In this document: one piece after another, positions 24,657-34,578 of the stretch
How positions within the stretch are numbered: the stretch's first letter is position 1
Layout: every line of letters begins with the position of its first letter
Origin: Smittia aterrima
Taxonomy: Eukaryota > Arthropoda > Insecta > Diptera > Chironomidae
Assembly (NCBI GenBank): GCA_033063855.1
Contig: CP093829.1
Location: 15,841,537 to 15,905,536 of the forward strand
Length of the DNA: 64,000 bases
Direction: 5' to 3'
Made by a program: the position numbers and the translations under genes
Notes under the pieces: model-generated
Database searches by the model: none
What the model was told of the DNA's origin: nothing
Seen by the model: the letters and a program-made list of their open reading frames with translations, nothing else

Positions 24657-26017
24657 ATGAGCGCAGAGTTCGAAGGATTAGAGCCATCGCTACGCAATGT
24701 CATAGATCAAACAACTCTCAAATGGGTTTTTGTCGGAGGTAAATTGAAATCAGCGAAAGTTCTCGAAGTGACTTTCACAAGATTCGTACAAGTATGAGTG
24801 CTCCCGACGTTCGGGAAAGCTATGAATTAAGTATATAAGACTCTCATGGCCGATAAATAGTTTCTAGGAGTAGTCATGGAGCATTTATCATTGCCACTAC
24901 AAGTGTTCCGGAAGTTAATCGATGGCTATTTAAATAATATCCAAGTCAATTTCTCAATTTCTGTGTTTTTAGGTAAAGGAGGTGTTGGCAAAACAACTTG
25001 CAGTTGCTCTCTAGCAATTCAGTTGGCGAAAGTACGAGAATCGGTTCTTATCCTTTCGACAGATCCAGCTCACAACATTTCTGATGCTTTTGATCAAAAG
25101 TTTACGAAAGTCCCAACAAAAGTTAATGGGTTTGAAAATCTTTTCGCTATGGAAGTTGACCCGGTAAGTCAGTCAGTTACACATAAGTCAGTCACATAAT
25201 ATCTAATCCCCATACTTTTTTTTAACACGTTATTCAGACCGTTGGGATGAATGAGTTACCAGAGGAGTACTTTGAACGAGAAGATTCATCTTTAAAATTG
25301 ACGAAAGGCATTTTACAAGAGATAATTGGCGCCCTTCCTGGTATTGATGAAGCCATGAGCTATGCTGAGGTGATGAAGCTTGTTAACTCAATGAACTTCT
25401 CGGTCGTTGTTTTCGATACCGCGCCGACGGGTCACACACTGCGTCTTCTGTCATTTCCACAAGTTGTCGAGAAAGGAATTGGCAAGATGTTGAAAATTAA
25501 AATGAAGTTCCTTCCGATCATTTCTCAAATGGGCTCAATTTTTGGGATGAGCGATTTTAACGCTGATTCTTTAACGACCAAACTTGAGGAAATGCTTCAA
25601 GTTATTAGACTGGTTAATCAACAATTCAAGAATCCAGAGCAGACAACATTTGTTGTAAGTTAGTTTAGTTATTATTCTTTCAATTTTCTCTTAAATTCAT
25701 TCTTCCAATTCAAGTGCGTTTGCATCGCTGAGTTCTTATCGCTCTACGAGACGGAAAGATTGATCCAAGAGCTTCTCAAAACTGGAATCGACACTCATAA
25801 CATCATCGTTAATCAACTGCTTTTCAAGAAATCTGGTCCACCTTGCACGATGTGCGAAGCTCGCTTGAAGACTCAAGCGAAGTATCTCGATCAAATGGCT
25901 GATTTATATGAAGATGACTTCCATGTCGTTAAATTGCCTCTACTGGACAAAGAAGTTCGAGGAACTGAATCCGTGAAAGAGTTTTCTCAAAACCTCATTG
26001 TTCCCTATAAACCATAA
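24657..26017 (+). CDS. Asna1: ATPase ASNA1 / GET3, tail-anchored protein targeting factor
   Basis: Cytosolic homodimeric ATPase that captures tail-anchored membrane proteins and delivers them to the ER receptor. Exons are 24657-24738, 24973-25163, 25238-25654 and 25715-26017, giving 330 residues. The deviant P-loop GGKGGVGKTT is at residues 27-36, split across the first intron. STDPAHNISDAF (switch region) and VVFDTAPTGHTLRLL follow. The zinc-binding CxxC that joins the dimer is present (CTMC, near residue 260). The C-terminus ends LIVPYKP. Length is normal for animal GET3. AATAAA is at 26089. The 3' end of intron 2 is nearly identical to an intron of the lipase gene upstream. Confidence 0.96.
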
Positions 26018-26115
26018 AAGCTTTTAAATATTTTCTTAATTAGTTTCTTCAAGAAACTCTTTGGTTGCACTCGGGCATTTTATTTGATAATAAAAAATCA
26101 ATGAAAATAACTATT

Positions 26116-27475
26116 TCACTTGATCACTTTTAACTTGCGACCAACCGCAGTAAATGCTTCAATCGCTTGATCAATTTCCTGTCTCGTGTGGGCGGCAGAC
26201 AGTTGAACACGAATTCTCGCTTTTCCTTTTGGTACAACAGGAAAACTAAAACCGATGACGTAAATTCCGTGGATAAGCATTTCGTTCGCAAAGTCTTGAG
26301 CAAGTTTCGCATCGCCAAGCATGACTGGAGCTATTGGATGATTCATTCCGGAAATTGTAAAACCAACTTTAGTCATTCCATCGCGAAACTGCTTCGTGTT
26401 TTTAACGAGATTTTCAATTAACTCATTTGGTTCATGCAACATGTCCATGACTTTAATTGCACTGCCAACAACTGCCGGAGCGAGCGAGTTACTGAATAGG
26501 TAAGGTCTTGATTTTTGACGTAATAATTGAATCAATTCGGACGAGCCACAAGTGTATCCGCCCATTGCACCACCAAGTGCCTTTCCTAAAGTCGAATTGA
26601 TAATATCAACAGAGCCTAGTATGTTGTAATAATCTTCAGTTCCCCTTCCTGACTTTCCAAAGAAACCTGTTGCATGACAATCATCAACAAAGGTCAATGC
26701 GTTGTATTTTTTAGCCAGACTAACGATTTCGGGTAACGGAGCAATATTTCCATCCATCGAGAAAACACCGTCAGTCACAATCAGTTTAATTCGAGCATTG
26801 GAACCTTTTAACTTATTTTCTAAGTCGGTCATGTCTCGATGAAGATAACGATTTTTCTGAGCTTTACACAACCTCAGTCCATCAATTATGCTCGCATGAT
26901 TTAACTCGTCAGAGAAAACCGCGTCTTCGGGTGTCAAAATCACTTCGAATATTCCTGCGTTTGCATCAAAACAACTCGCGTAGAGAATCGTGTCTTCTCG
27001 TCCATGGAATTGGGAGATTTTAGATTCAAGCTCCTTGTGAATTGTTTGCGTTCCTTGAAGACAAAAAATGATTTTTGGCAATTGAAAATATTTTTTATCA
27101 CTTACCACAAATGAATCGAACAGATGACAATCCACTTCCGTATTTATCCAATGCTTTCTTTGCGCTCTCCTTAATCTCTTCATTTGCTGAAAGTCCCAAA
27201 TAATTATTCGCACAGAAGTTCAAGACTTTTGTTGATATTCCATCAACTGAAATCTTTGAGGTTTGCGGTGACGTGATCACTCGCTCGGATTTGAATGTTC
27301 CGAGCGATTTGATTCCATCAAGTTGAGATTGAAGAATTGAGCGAAAATTATTGGCAGCTGCACTATAGAATCTTAAATGTACAACTTTAGACGGAAAGTT
27401 TTACTTTCAAAAAAAAATAAAAAAAAAAATTTTCTTACATTTTTTCACGACGACGTAGCTCTGAAGAAGTTTCAT
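26116..27475 (-). CDS. Gcat: 2-amino-3-ketobutyrate CoA ligase (glycine C-acetyltransferase), mitochondrial
   Basis: PLP-dependent enzyme that splits 2-amino-3-oxobutyrate with CoA into glycine and acetyl-CoA, the second step of threonine breakdown in mitochondria. Exons are 27475-27439, 27357-27106 and 27053-26116, giving 408 residues. Motifs include FCANNYLGLSANEE, SVRFICGTQTIHKELE (across intron 2), ELNHASIIDG, VTDGVFSMDGN, FVDDCHATG and the PLP lysine in STLGKALGGAMGGY. The short first exon was chosen because MKLLQSYVVVKKSANNFRS reads as a plausible mitochondrial presequence and the phases fit; that exon is the least certain part. The gene is divergent from pyridoxal kinase. Confidence 0.93.
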
Positions 27476-27900
27476 CTTACTCACTTGAAAATATCTCAAA
27501 ATATAAGCTTAATTCAATTGAAGTTTTCTTAAATCTTCCAATTGAAGCTCGTTACTGGTTGCGAGATGAACACAAAATGTAAGAAGACGGCAGAAAATTA
27601 ATTTTTGTTTGTGCGTCGCTCGCAAAGCGGGAGCTAAATTTAGAAGAATCCACTAGCTTGTCTTTGTGACCGAAGATATCATAATGTATCGCGCCTCCGC
27701 ATAATTTTCTTGACGTGCCTTCTTTTCTTTCGCTGATTCGTCGCGAAAAACTTTCTAACGGTCGCGAACACGTTTTCTTTGAAAATCAGCTGATAACGAA
27801 AACAACATTTCGAGAGAAAATTGCAAAATAAAATATTTTTCTCTCGTCATGTGAGTTCTGTTTTCTGTGAGAATTCAATAATAAGTAAACACTGCGTTTT
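27476..27900. promoter_or_regulatory. Shared 5' region of Gcat and pyridoxal kinase
   Basis: A 425-bp gap between two head-to-head start codons, so it must carry the promoters of both genes. It contains GC-richer islands (around 27610-27780) and a CAGCTGATAACG-type segment near 27787. No TATA box was clear. Confidence 0.5.
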
Positions 27901-29097
27901 ATGAGTTGTTTGAGTCATTTGTTGTTTAGAAGTCGGTCAATCAAGTCGATTCTTGGTTGTCGAAGTTTCTCCAGTAAAATGTCAGATAATAAACGAAGAG
28001 TTCTTTCAATTCAAAGCCACGTCGTTCACGGATACTGTGGCAACAAGTCTGCTGTGTTTCCACTTCAGGTATTTGTGCAAAGTTATCTTTAAAATTCGTG
28101 ACCTAATTTTCGATTATTTTCAATTTAAAGTTGCTGAACTTCGACGTCGATGCAATTAACTCAGGTTTTTTAAAATTTAATTCACGATCCGATTTGGATG
28201 TTTTTGATTGTTGGCGGAATTTCATTTAAATTTCAGTTCAGCTTTCAAACCACACGGGCTACAAGACAATCAAAGGTCAAATTCTGAGCGAGGCTGATTT
28301 GGCCGATCTTTATGACGGACTTACAGCTAATAATTTACATCTGAGTTACTCGCATTTGCTGACTGGATATGTTGGAAACGATAAATTTCTCCGTGAAATC
28401 AGTAAAATCATCAAGAGTTTGCGTGAATCGAATCCAAATTTGATTTATGGTGATTGAAGGCGATTGTCTAAACTTGACCTTGTCTCTTATCAAAATTGCG
28501 TATTCTGTTTTAGTTTGTGATCCAGTGATGGGCGATACTGGTAAGATGTATGTTCCTGAGGCGCTACTGCCAATTTACCGCGACGAAATCATTCCTCTCG
28601 CTGACATCGCAACGCCAAATCAATTTGAGGTTGAGCTGTTAACTGGAAAGAAGATAAACAACGAAACTGATGCATGGATTGGCATGGAATGGTTTCACGA
28701 TCGTGGAGTAAAAATGGTTGCACTCTCATCAAGCGAAATTGGTGGATCAAGTGTCTTACTTGCATTTCTTAGTTACAAGAGACCTAACGGAACTGTCGAA
28801 AAATACAAGATGACAATACCAAAACAAGGCGGAGTTCATCTCATTGGCACGGGAGACTTGTTTGCTTCTCTTCTCCTAGCTTACTCAACTGAAATGCCAA
28901 ACGATCTTGGTCGAGCCTTTGAACTAACGATCGCTGTAATTCAATCTGTCATCGAGGTCACACTGAACACTTTAACGCCTGAAAAACAATCAGGACAAGT
29001 TATTACTTCAGCTCAAGAGAAAGAACTTAGAATTATTCAAAGTAAGAAGCATATCGAGTCACCTGTCGTGAAGCTAAAAGCTCAAAAAGTTGAATAA
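27901..29097 (+). CDS. Pdxk: Pyridoxal kinase
   Basis: Phosphorylates pyridoxal, pyridoxine and pyridoxamine, the salvage step that makes pyridoxal phosphate. Exons are 27901-28068, 28131-28164, 28237-28449 and 28514-29097, giving 332 residues. The family signature VLSIQSHVVHGYCGNKSAVFP is present, followed by SNHTGYKTIKGQ, VCDPVMGDTGKMYVP and the PfkB anion-hole motif GTGDLFASLLL. Two in-frame start codons are possible. The first (27901) adds 26 residues ending RSFSSK that look like a mitochondrial presequence. The second (27979, MSDNKRRVLS) gives the usual cytosolic form. AATAAA is at 29278. Confidence 0.95.
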
Positions 29098-29505
29098 TCT
29101 CAAGTTGTTTGCAATATCGTGTTTTGTCAAGTAAGATAATCTTTTAATTCTCTTATCAACCACAGGTCGACTAAACAACAAAAAGTCTGCGAAAAAATTT
29201 CCCAAGACAATAAGCGAGTCTGATAAGTTGTTGCTTTCCTGCGTTTATTTATTTGATAAGACGTATACACATATTTAAATAAATCTTACACAAACTAAAG
29301 CAATCCAACATTCTGTTTTATCTTTCACATGCTCCCTCCTGATACCTTTATGAAGCGTGTTAATTGTAAGCCGATTAATACTCGTCATAAAAAATATAAT
29401 TTTTAGTTAAACGGGGAAAATAGAAAAGCAAGCAGACATAAAATAAACTTGATTAAAAAATATTTAGTTATCGAGGCAATACGAAGCAATATCCAGCAAT
29501 TGATT
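29098..29505. other. Convergent 3' regions of pyridoxal kinase and anillin
   Basis: About 400 bp of AT-rich untranslated sequence between two convergent genes. A plus-strand AATAAA at 29278 serves pyridoxal kinase. TTTATT strings near 29240-29250 read as AATAAA on the minus strand and could serve anillin. No coding sequence was seen. Confidence 0.5.
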
Positions 29506-32500
29506 CTAGTGGTCCAATGATTTCATCAGTGACAGAGATTTGTTAAGGTGCTGGCACCATTCCTCACGTTCTTCTTTAGTATCAGCAGCCAAGAGATGTC
29601 TAAAAATGATTATTTGTTTAAGATCTTGTTCAAAAATTATGACAAAACTATTTACCTGACAGTTGTGTGCTTGCCTTGTGGCACAAGAACTAAAGATTCA
29701 ATGTCATCCGATCTTCGTTCACGTCTCGATTCTAGAAGAATAGTGTGCAAGCGTGCACAAATGGCTCTTGGTGCAAGATCGACACGTTGAGAGACGATGT
29801 TGGATAAATCAAGTTGTCCAAGCGCTGCTTTCTTCTTCTCGTCCTCTGGATACTTCCAGTAGTACAAAGTATTGCCGCTAAGTCGACACCAGCGACGATG
29901 CCATGCTCCGAAGCCAGATATATCATCGAACATTGTAAGGAAACCACAGTGATCCACATCAACTGTGAATTTCGAGTCGATCTTCAAGTAAACATTGCCA
30001 TTTAACGGACTCACGCCAGCGGCGGTCTCATTGATCACCCAAGACTTTTGCTTGATTTCACGAATTGAAAAGATAATGTAACCGTATTGAACAAGAGCTG
30101 GGGATCGAACAGCATTCGGTCCTCCTGGAGACTGAATTGGTGGTCTCGTCAAGTTTGATTCTTGAAGTTTGGTCTTAAACTTCTTCTTGTTAGGTGTTTG
30201 AATGTGATACTTGATGTCATGAGGAAGAATTTCGCGTTGAGCTGTCATCCCATAAATCTCCAACGTAATTTTAAAATCAGCAAAAACTTCGTTGAGTGCC
30301 AGAACATCCTGGAATTTAACACTTTTCAAGCCAGGGAGAGTAGGCAGTGTCTTGGTTGCGAGTACGACTTCGTTGTATTTCAACAAACACAACAAATGGT
30401 GTCCATTGATTTCATCGTTTGCCAATCGGCTGATGTAAGTTTGCTTAAGTGGAATGATAATTTCTTGAATCTTCAACGTTCCTTTTTCACGAGCCGCACC
30501 AACACGATCCAACATTCCTTCAATCTTCAAGCGTTGAACTTCATTCAAACATGCAAGCCGACGATGTGAAGCGACAAGCAAATGTCGTTCGCCTTCAACT
30601 GATTCTGATGATCCAGAAAATTCAATCGTTGATGCGCAAAGGTTGAGAGCTTGTGAAGTTTGTTTAATAATTTCTTGTTGTCTCATAACTTCTTCAAGAA
30701 GACGTTGAATCTTAGTTTCACACTCTTCGCGTGCCTTACGGCCCGCAATAATTTCAAATGCTGGGCTGTCGTCTTCTTCCACAGATTTATGGACGACTTT
30801 CTTCACTGGAGTGTTGCTGGCACTCGCTGATTGTTGGCGACGATAGAAACTAACAGTGTGAACAAGAGTCATGGGCCCATTTGGCTTCTTTGATGGACTA
30901 ATCTCCAGTTTCGACTTGATTGGAATGTCATCTTTGAAGCTGACACGTTTTGGAAAACGCTCGTACTCGAAACTTTCAGAGCAGGCACTTCCTTTGTCGT
31001 CGTATTCTTTCAACTCATCCACTTCAAGTGCTTCATTCAAGTAATCGTCCATATCTCCCATTGCATCGCTGACTTCGGTTGATGTCACTGTGCTGTCAAG
31101 ATAATCGTCCTTAGCAAGATCATTATTTTTCTTGACAGAGTTTAAAATTTCACGCCCGAAGCTCAAGTTGATGTCTTCTTCTTCATCATCAGTATAGTTA
31201 TCATCATCATAGTCTGGTTGATCGGTTCCAGCTTCTTCGGATGCAGATACAGTTGCTGTTGTGTAATTATCCATTTCAGAATCTGTCGTTGACTCGACAT
31301 CAGACAAAACTGGATACAACCGTGGAGGATTTGAAAGACGAGAACGCTTCTTGTCTTCGGATTTCTGACAAACTTCATTGTTCTCATGCTCCATTGCATA
31401 TTTTTCTCCGTTGCTGAGTCTTTTACGCTCGCTTTTCTCGTCCGGCATTGACTCGTCATCGCTGGTTTCTTGCGTAACTTCCTGCTCCTTATTGAAACGA
31501 TTCAAAATGCACTTCATGTCTTCTTCGCGTTGCTTTCGGATATTGTCATTAATTTGTTGCTCGGAGATCGTGGCGCTCTTTTCGCTTAAAAGTTTATTGA
31601 CCGCGTATTTAATGTTAGTCGCTGCTGTTTCAACGACAGTCTCCTTTGGTGATTGAACAACGGGTTCTTTAAATATGCTTTTATTGGCTAGCTTTTGCTG
31701 TCCGAAGCCAAAGTTAAATTTTTTGCTTAGTTCAGGCATGTTGCTACGAATCGGATTAGCATCAGTGATTCCATAAGGAGTTTTCGGAACGGGAGCAACT
31801 CCTTTGTTCTTCTCAAAGATCGCCATTCGATCCTTCAAGCTAAGATCTGCTGGATCTTTTTGATTTTTTCCGAACACGTTTGAGAAACGAACATTTTTTT
31901 GTTCCGGTTTTGAAGCTGAAACAACTTTTGGTTGCACAGGAGCTTTTGGTGGAGCTGTAGATGGCTTTGTGAAATCTTTCTTAATTGGTCCTTCTGCCTT
32001 TTTAATTTCTGAAGGTTTTAAGGCAGAGCTTACTGATAAGTCAACTTTCTTGATTGGAGATGAAATTCCAGCGGCTGCTGATGTCGATGGCTGATTCGAA
32101 CCATAATCGTAAACAAGTTTGGGTCCTGTAGTATCGCGGCGCGAGAAACCTTGAGCCTCGAGTGAGTCCATTACTTTCTGATCCCAAAGAAGTTTCTTTG
32201 ATGGAGAAGCTGAAGCTTCGCCAGTTTTTCCTGGAGTCACAACACTTGGTGCAAACTTGAATGGAGATTGCTTTTTTATTGCTGCAGTTGATGATTGAGC
32301 AGATGTAAACTTAAATGCTGATTGATCTTTTGCAGGTGAAGAGAAATTAGTCTTCGGAATAACTCCCGACTTTGCAGGCGATGCAGTCTGAAGACCTTTA
32401 ATTGGATGGTGCGAGTAATCATCATCCCAGTTGTTAATGTTTGATGCTAAGGAAGCAAGCTTTGTGAACTTCTTGATTGGTCGGCTTGATGTGCCAGATT

Positions 32501-33214
32501 CTTCGTTTTCGCAAAAATTCTCCTCCGTTCGCTGAATCGGAGATGAAATTTGATCTGTGTCGGAATATAAAACCCCCAATCGTTTGAAGGTTTTTCGCGA
32601 AGAGTCTCTTATTTGAGACGATAAGTTTGAATTGTCATAATTGGAAAAAGAGTTAAACTCGCTTTCCCCGGTTTTAACCATTTTCCCATTCTCGTCAACT
32701 TCACATTCGGCTACTTCAACTTCAACCTGCAAAAGACATTTCTAGAGGTTCTGTTATCACTTTCTTTGCTCATTTTCTTACCTGAATGTTTTGATTGGAA
32801 GTTATGTTAATGACGACACCAACATCAGCGTCGTCCTTATTCTTGTTGGACATTGTCCTTGCCTTTGAAGGAGTCATAGAGTTTTTGCTGCTTAATCGTG
32901 CAACTGTGTTTGTATTGTCTGTGGATTTTCGAGGCGAGGGAGCTGTTTTCTTCGTCATTTCAGTGATCTTAGCAGTCGCGTTTTTCTTCTGATTTTCCTT
33001 GTCAACTGATTTTTTCGGCGATTGGTTTGATTTCATTGAATTTGAAGAAAGACCTAATGCCCTGCTTCTCATCTCATTTCTTTCAAGAAGACCCTAAAGT
33101 ACATCATAAACATTGTTGGGATATTGAAATAATATTGAATTTCAACTAATTCTCAGAAAACAAAAGAACGCTTTGAAATTTTTTTCGAATTCTTACCTTC
33201 GTGAAATTATCCAT
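29506..33214 (-). CDS. scra: Anillin, contractile-ring scaffold
   Basis: Scaffold that links actin, myosin, septins and RhoA in the cytokinetic ring and ring canals; the Drosophila gene is scraps. Exons are 33214-33197, 33093-32782, 32726-29656 and 29599-29506, giving 1164 residues. The N-terminus MDNFTK-GLLERNEMRSRALGLS matches the conserved start of insect anillins and is made by an 18-nt first exon. A long Lys/Ser-rich region holds repeated SP(F/A)KF-like motifs, RMAIFEKNKGVAPVPKTPYG, and an acidic segment. The anillin homology region begins near IQRLLEEVMRQQEII. A PH domain (about residues 1035-1160) includes GFLTMFDDISG and WHRRWCRLSGNTLYYWKYP; the last exon completes it with HLLAADTKEEREEWC. 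Divergent from the CHHC gene at 33542. Confidence 0.96.
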
Positions 33215-33541
33215 GGTTAAAGCGATTTTCACTGATATTTCTAGTAACACTGCTTCTTCTCTCTTTACTTTATCGAATAGATAACAAATTAAATATTCTA
33301 AAGCTTGTTTCTCTGAGAAAATAAAGTTTTTAATTTTTCCTTGTTTATTCCAGAGCGTTAAATTTTTGAATTTCAAAATTTCCGTTAAAAGGGATGAAAC
33401 TATGAGAACACGTCGTGCTCACAGCATGTGTCAAAGAGAGTTGCGTAACCCTTTGCTACTCACAATTGCGTACCACCAGAAAGCCGCTAAAAATTTATAT
33501 TTAACAATTCTATATAACTCAGGCAGTGACCAACAAGCAAA
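33215..33541. promoter_or_regulatory. Shared 5' region of anillin and the CHHC zinc-finger gene
   Basis: A 327-bp interval between head-to-head start codons; both promoters must lie in or near it. No TATA box was evident. No coding exon was assigned to it. Confidence 0.45.
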
Positions 33542-33859
33542 ATGGGGTAATTAGGTTCCTTGCATAAAGTTTTATTAAAATATATAGAAAGATTCTTAAT
33601 AGTCATTCAATAATCGAAAATATTTCACAATTTCAGAAACGACTTGATAGTTTGTCCGTTCAATAAATCACATTGGATTATACCTAATAAGATGGCTGCA
33701 CATATAAAAAAGTGTGAAAAACAATATATTGGAGAGCCTCTTGTACGCTGTCCTTTCAACGCCATTCATCTTCACGTTGATAACGATCATTCGCGGAAAT
33801 TACATCTCACGACTTGCAAAGAATATCAAGTCAATTTTTTACATGAATTCGAAAATTAA
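33542..33859 (+). CDS. Asterix/GTSF1-like CHHC zinc-finger protein
   Basis: A 75-residue protein with two CHHC zinc fingers: CPFNKSHWIIPNKMAAHIKKC and CPFNAIHLHVDNDHSRKLHLTTC, the second with a slightly longer spacer. In animals, tandem CHHC fingers are typical of GTSF1 (Drosophila Asterix), a nuclear Piwi cofactor for transposon silencing, and of related tRNA- or snRNA-binding proteins. Exons are 33542-33546 (ATG GG, only five coding bases) and 33637-33859. The tiny first exon was chosen because it has a GT donor, gives the right phase and yields MGNDLIVCPFN. GTSF1 proteins are usually 100-170 residues, so this one lacks the longer C-terminal tail. AATAAA is at 33908. Confidence 0.75.
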
Positions 33860-34578
33860 TGCAAAACATCCAAAACTGTTTCCTCTGGCTGTGTAAAGAA
33901 ATGACCAAATAAATTGTATTTCAAATCCTTATTCTTGTTTTTGCATCTCATGTCAGACGTTTTCGATGAATTTAAATCTTAAATGAAGCAGATTTCTTAG
34001 GGTTGCCACTAAATCATGTCACACATTTTTATAACTAATAAAATTGAAAATTTCTTAATCTTTACCTCACTCACGCAACGAGCCCATGGAATTTTTGCGT
34101 CTCACCTTAAAAGGAGATTTTGGGCTGAAGAGAAGTTTTTTAGTAATTGTAAGTTAAAGTCAAATTCTTAAAATTTCCAGTGCTATCGTGTAACGTGAGT
34201 GTTTTTGACTCGAACCAGCGGTGTACAAAGTTATGGTTATCAAGAAAAGTTTAAATTGTCAGTGAAATCTGCTATAAAACAAGAAGAATCGTCAAAAGAA
34301 ATTTTCAATTTCTCTCGATCGTGATCTTCTCATTTTCTTTCTTTTGATCTGATTTTGTCTGTTCAAGTCTTAGTCGAAAGAGGAGAATTGTACTTCGACT
34401 GCACTTGTTGGTGCGATAAAAATCGCGCCCGTCTTATCATCATTCGTCTGATAAATTTCGTGTTGAACGCGGCATTAATTGAAATCATTTCTTTCTGGGC
34501 TCTCGCGTTCTACTTACAGAGTAGCATCATCATAATCCATCATATCGCAATAAACACATAAACAAAAACCGAGCCAAA
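33860..34578. other. 3' UTR of the CHHC gene and 5' region of coronin
   Basis: AT-rich, with AATAAA at 33908. The part from about 34180 to 34578 probably includes the coronin promoter and 5' UTR. Several possible acceptors (for example ...CAAGTCTTAG near 34370) suggest a noncoding first exon, but it could not be delimited. Confidence 0.4.

Noticed and set aside
170..25202. An 18-base exact match (AAGTCAGTCACATAATAT) between 170-187 and 25185-25202.
   Set aside because: In 64 kb of AT-rich DNA an isolated match of this length is not far beyond chance and the flanks do not match.
29548..31656. Several plus-strand frames of 80-135 codons opposite anillin.
   Set aside because: Antisense shadows of the anillin coding exon.
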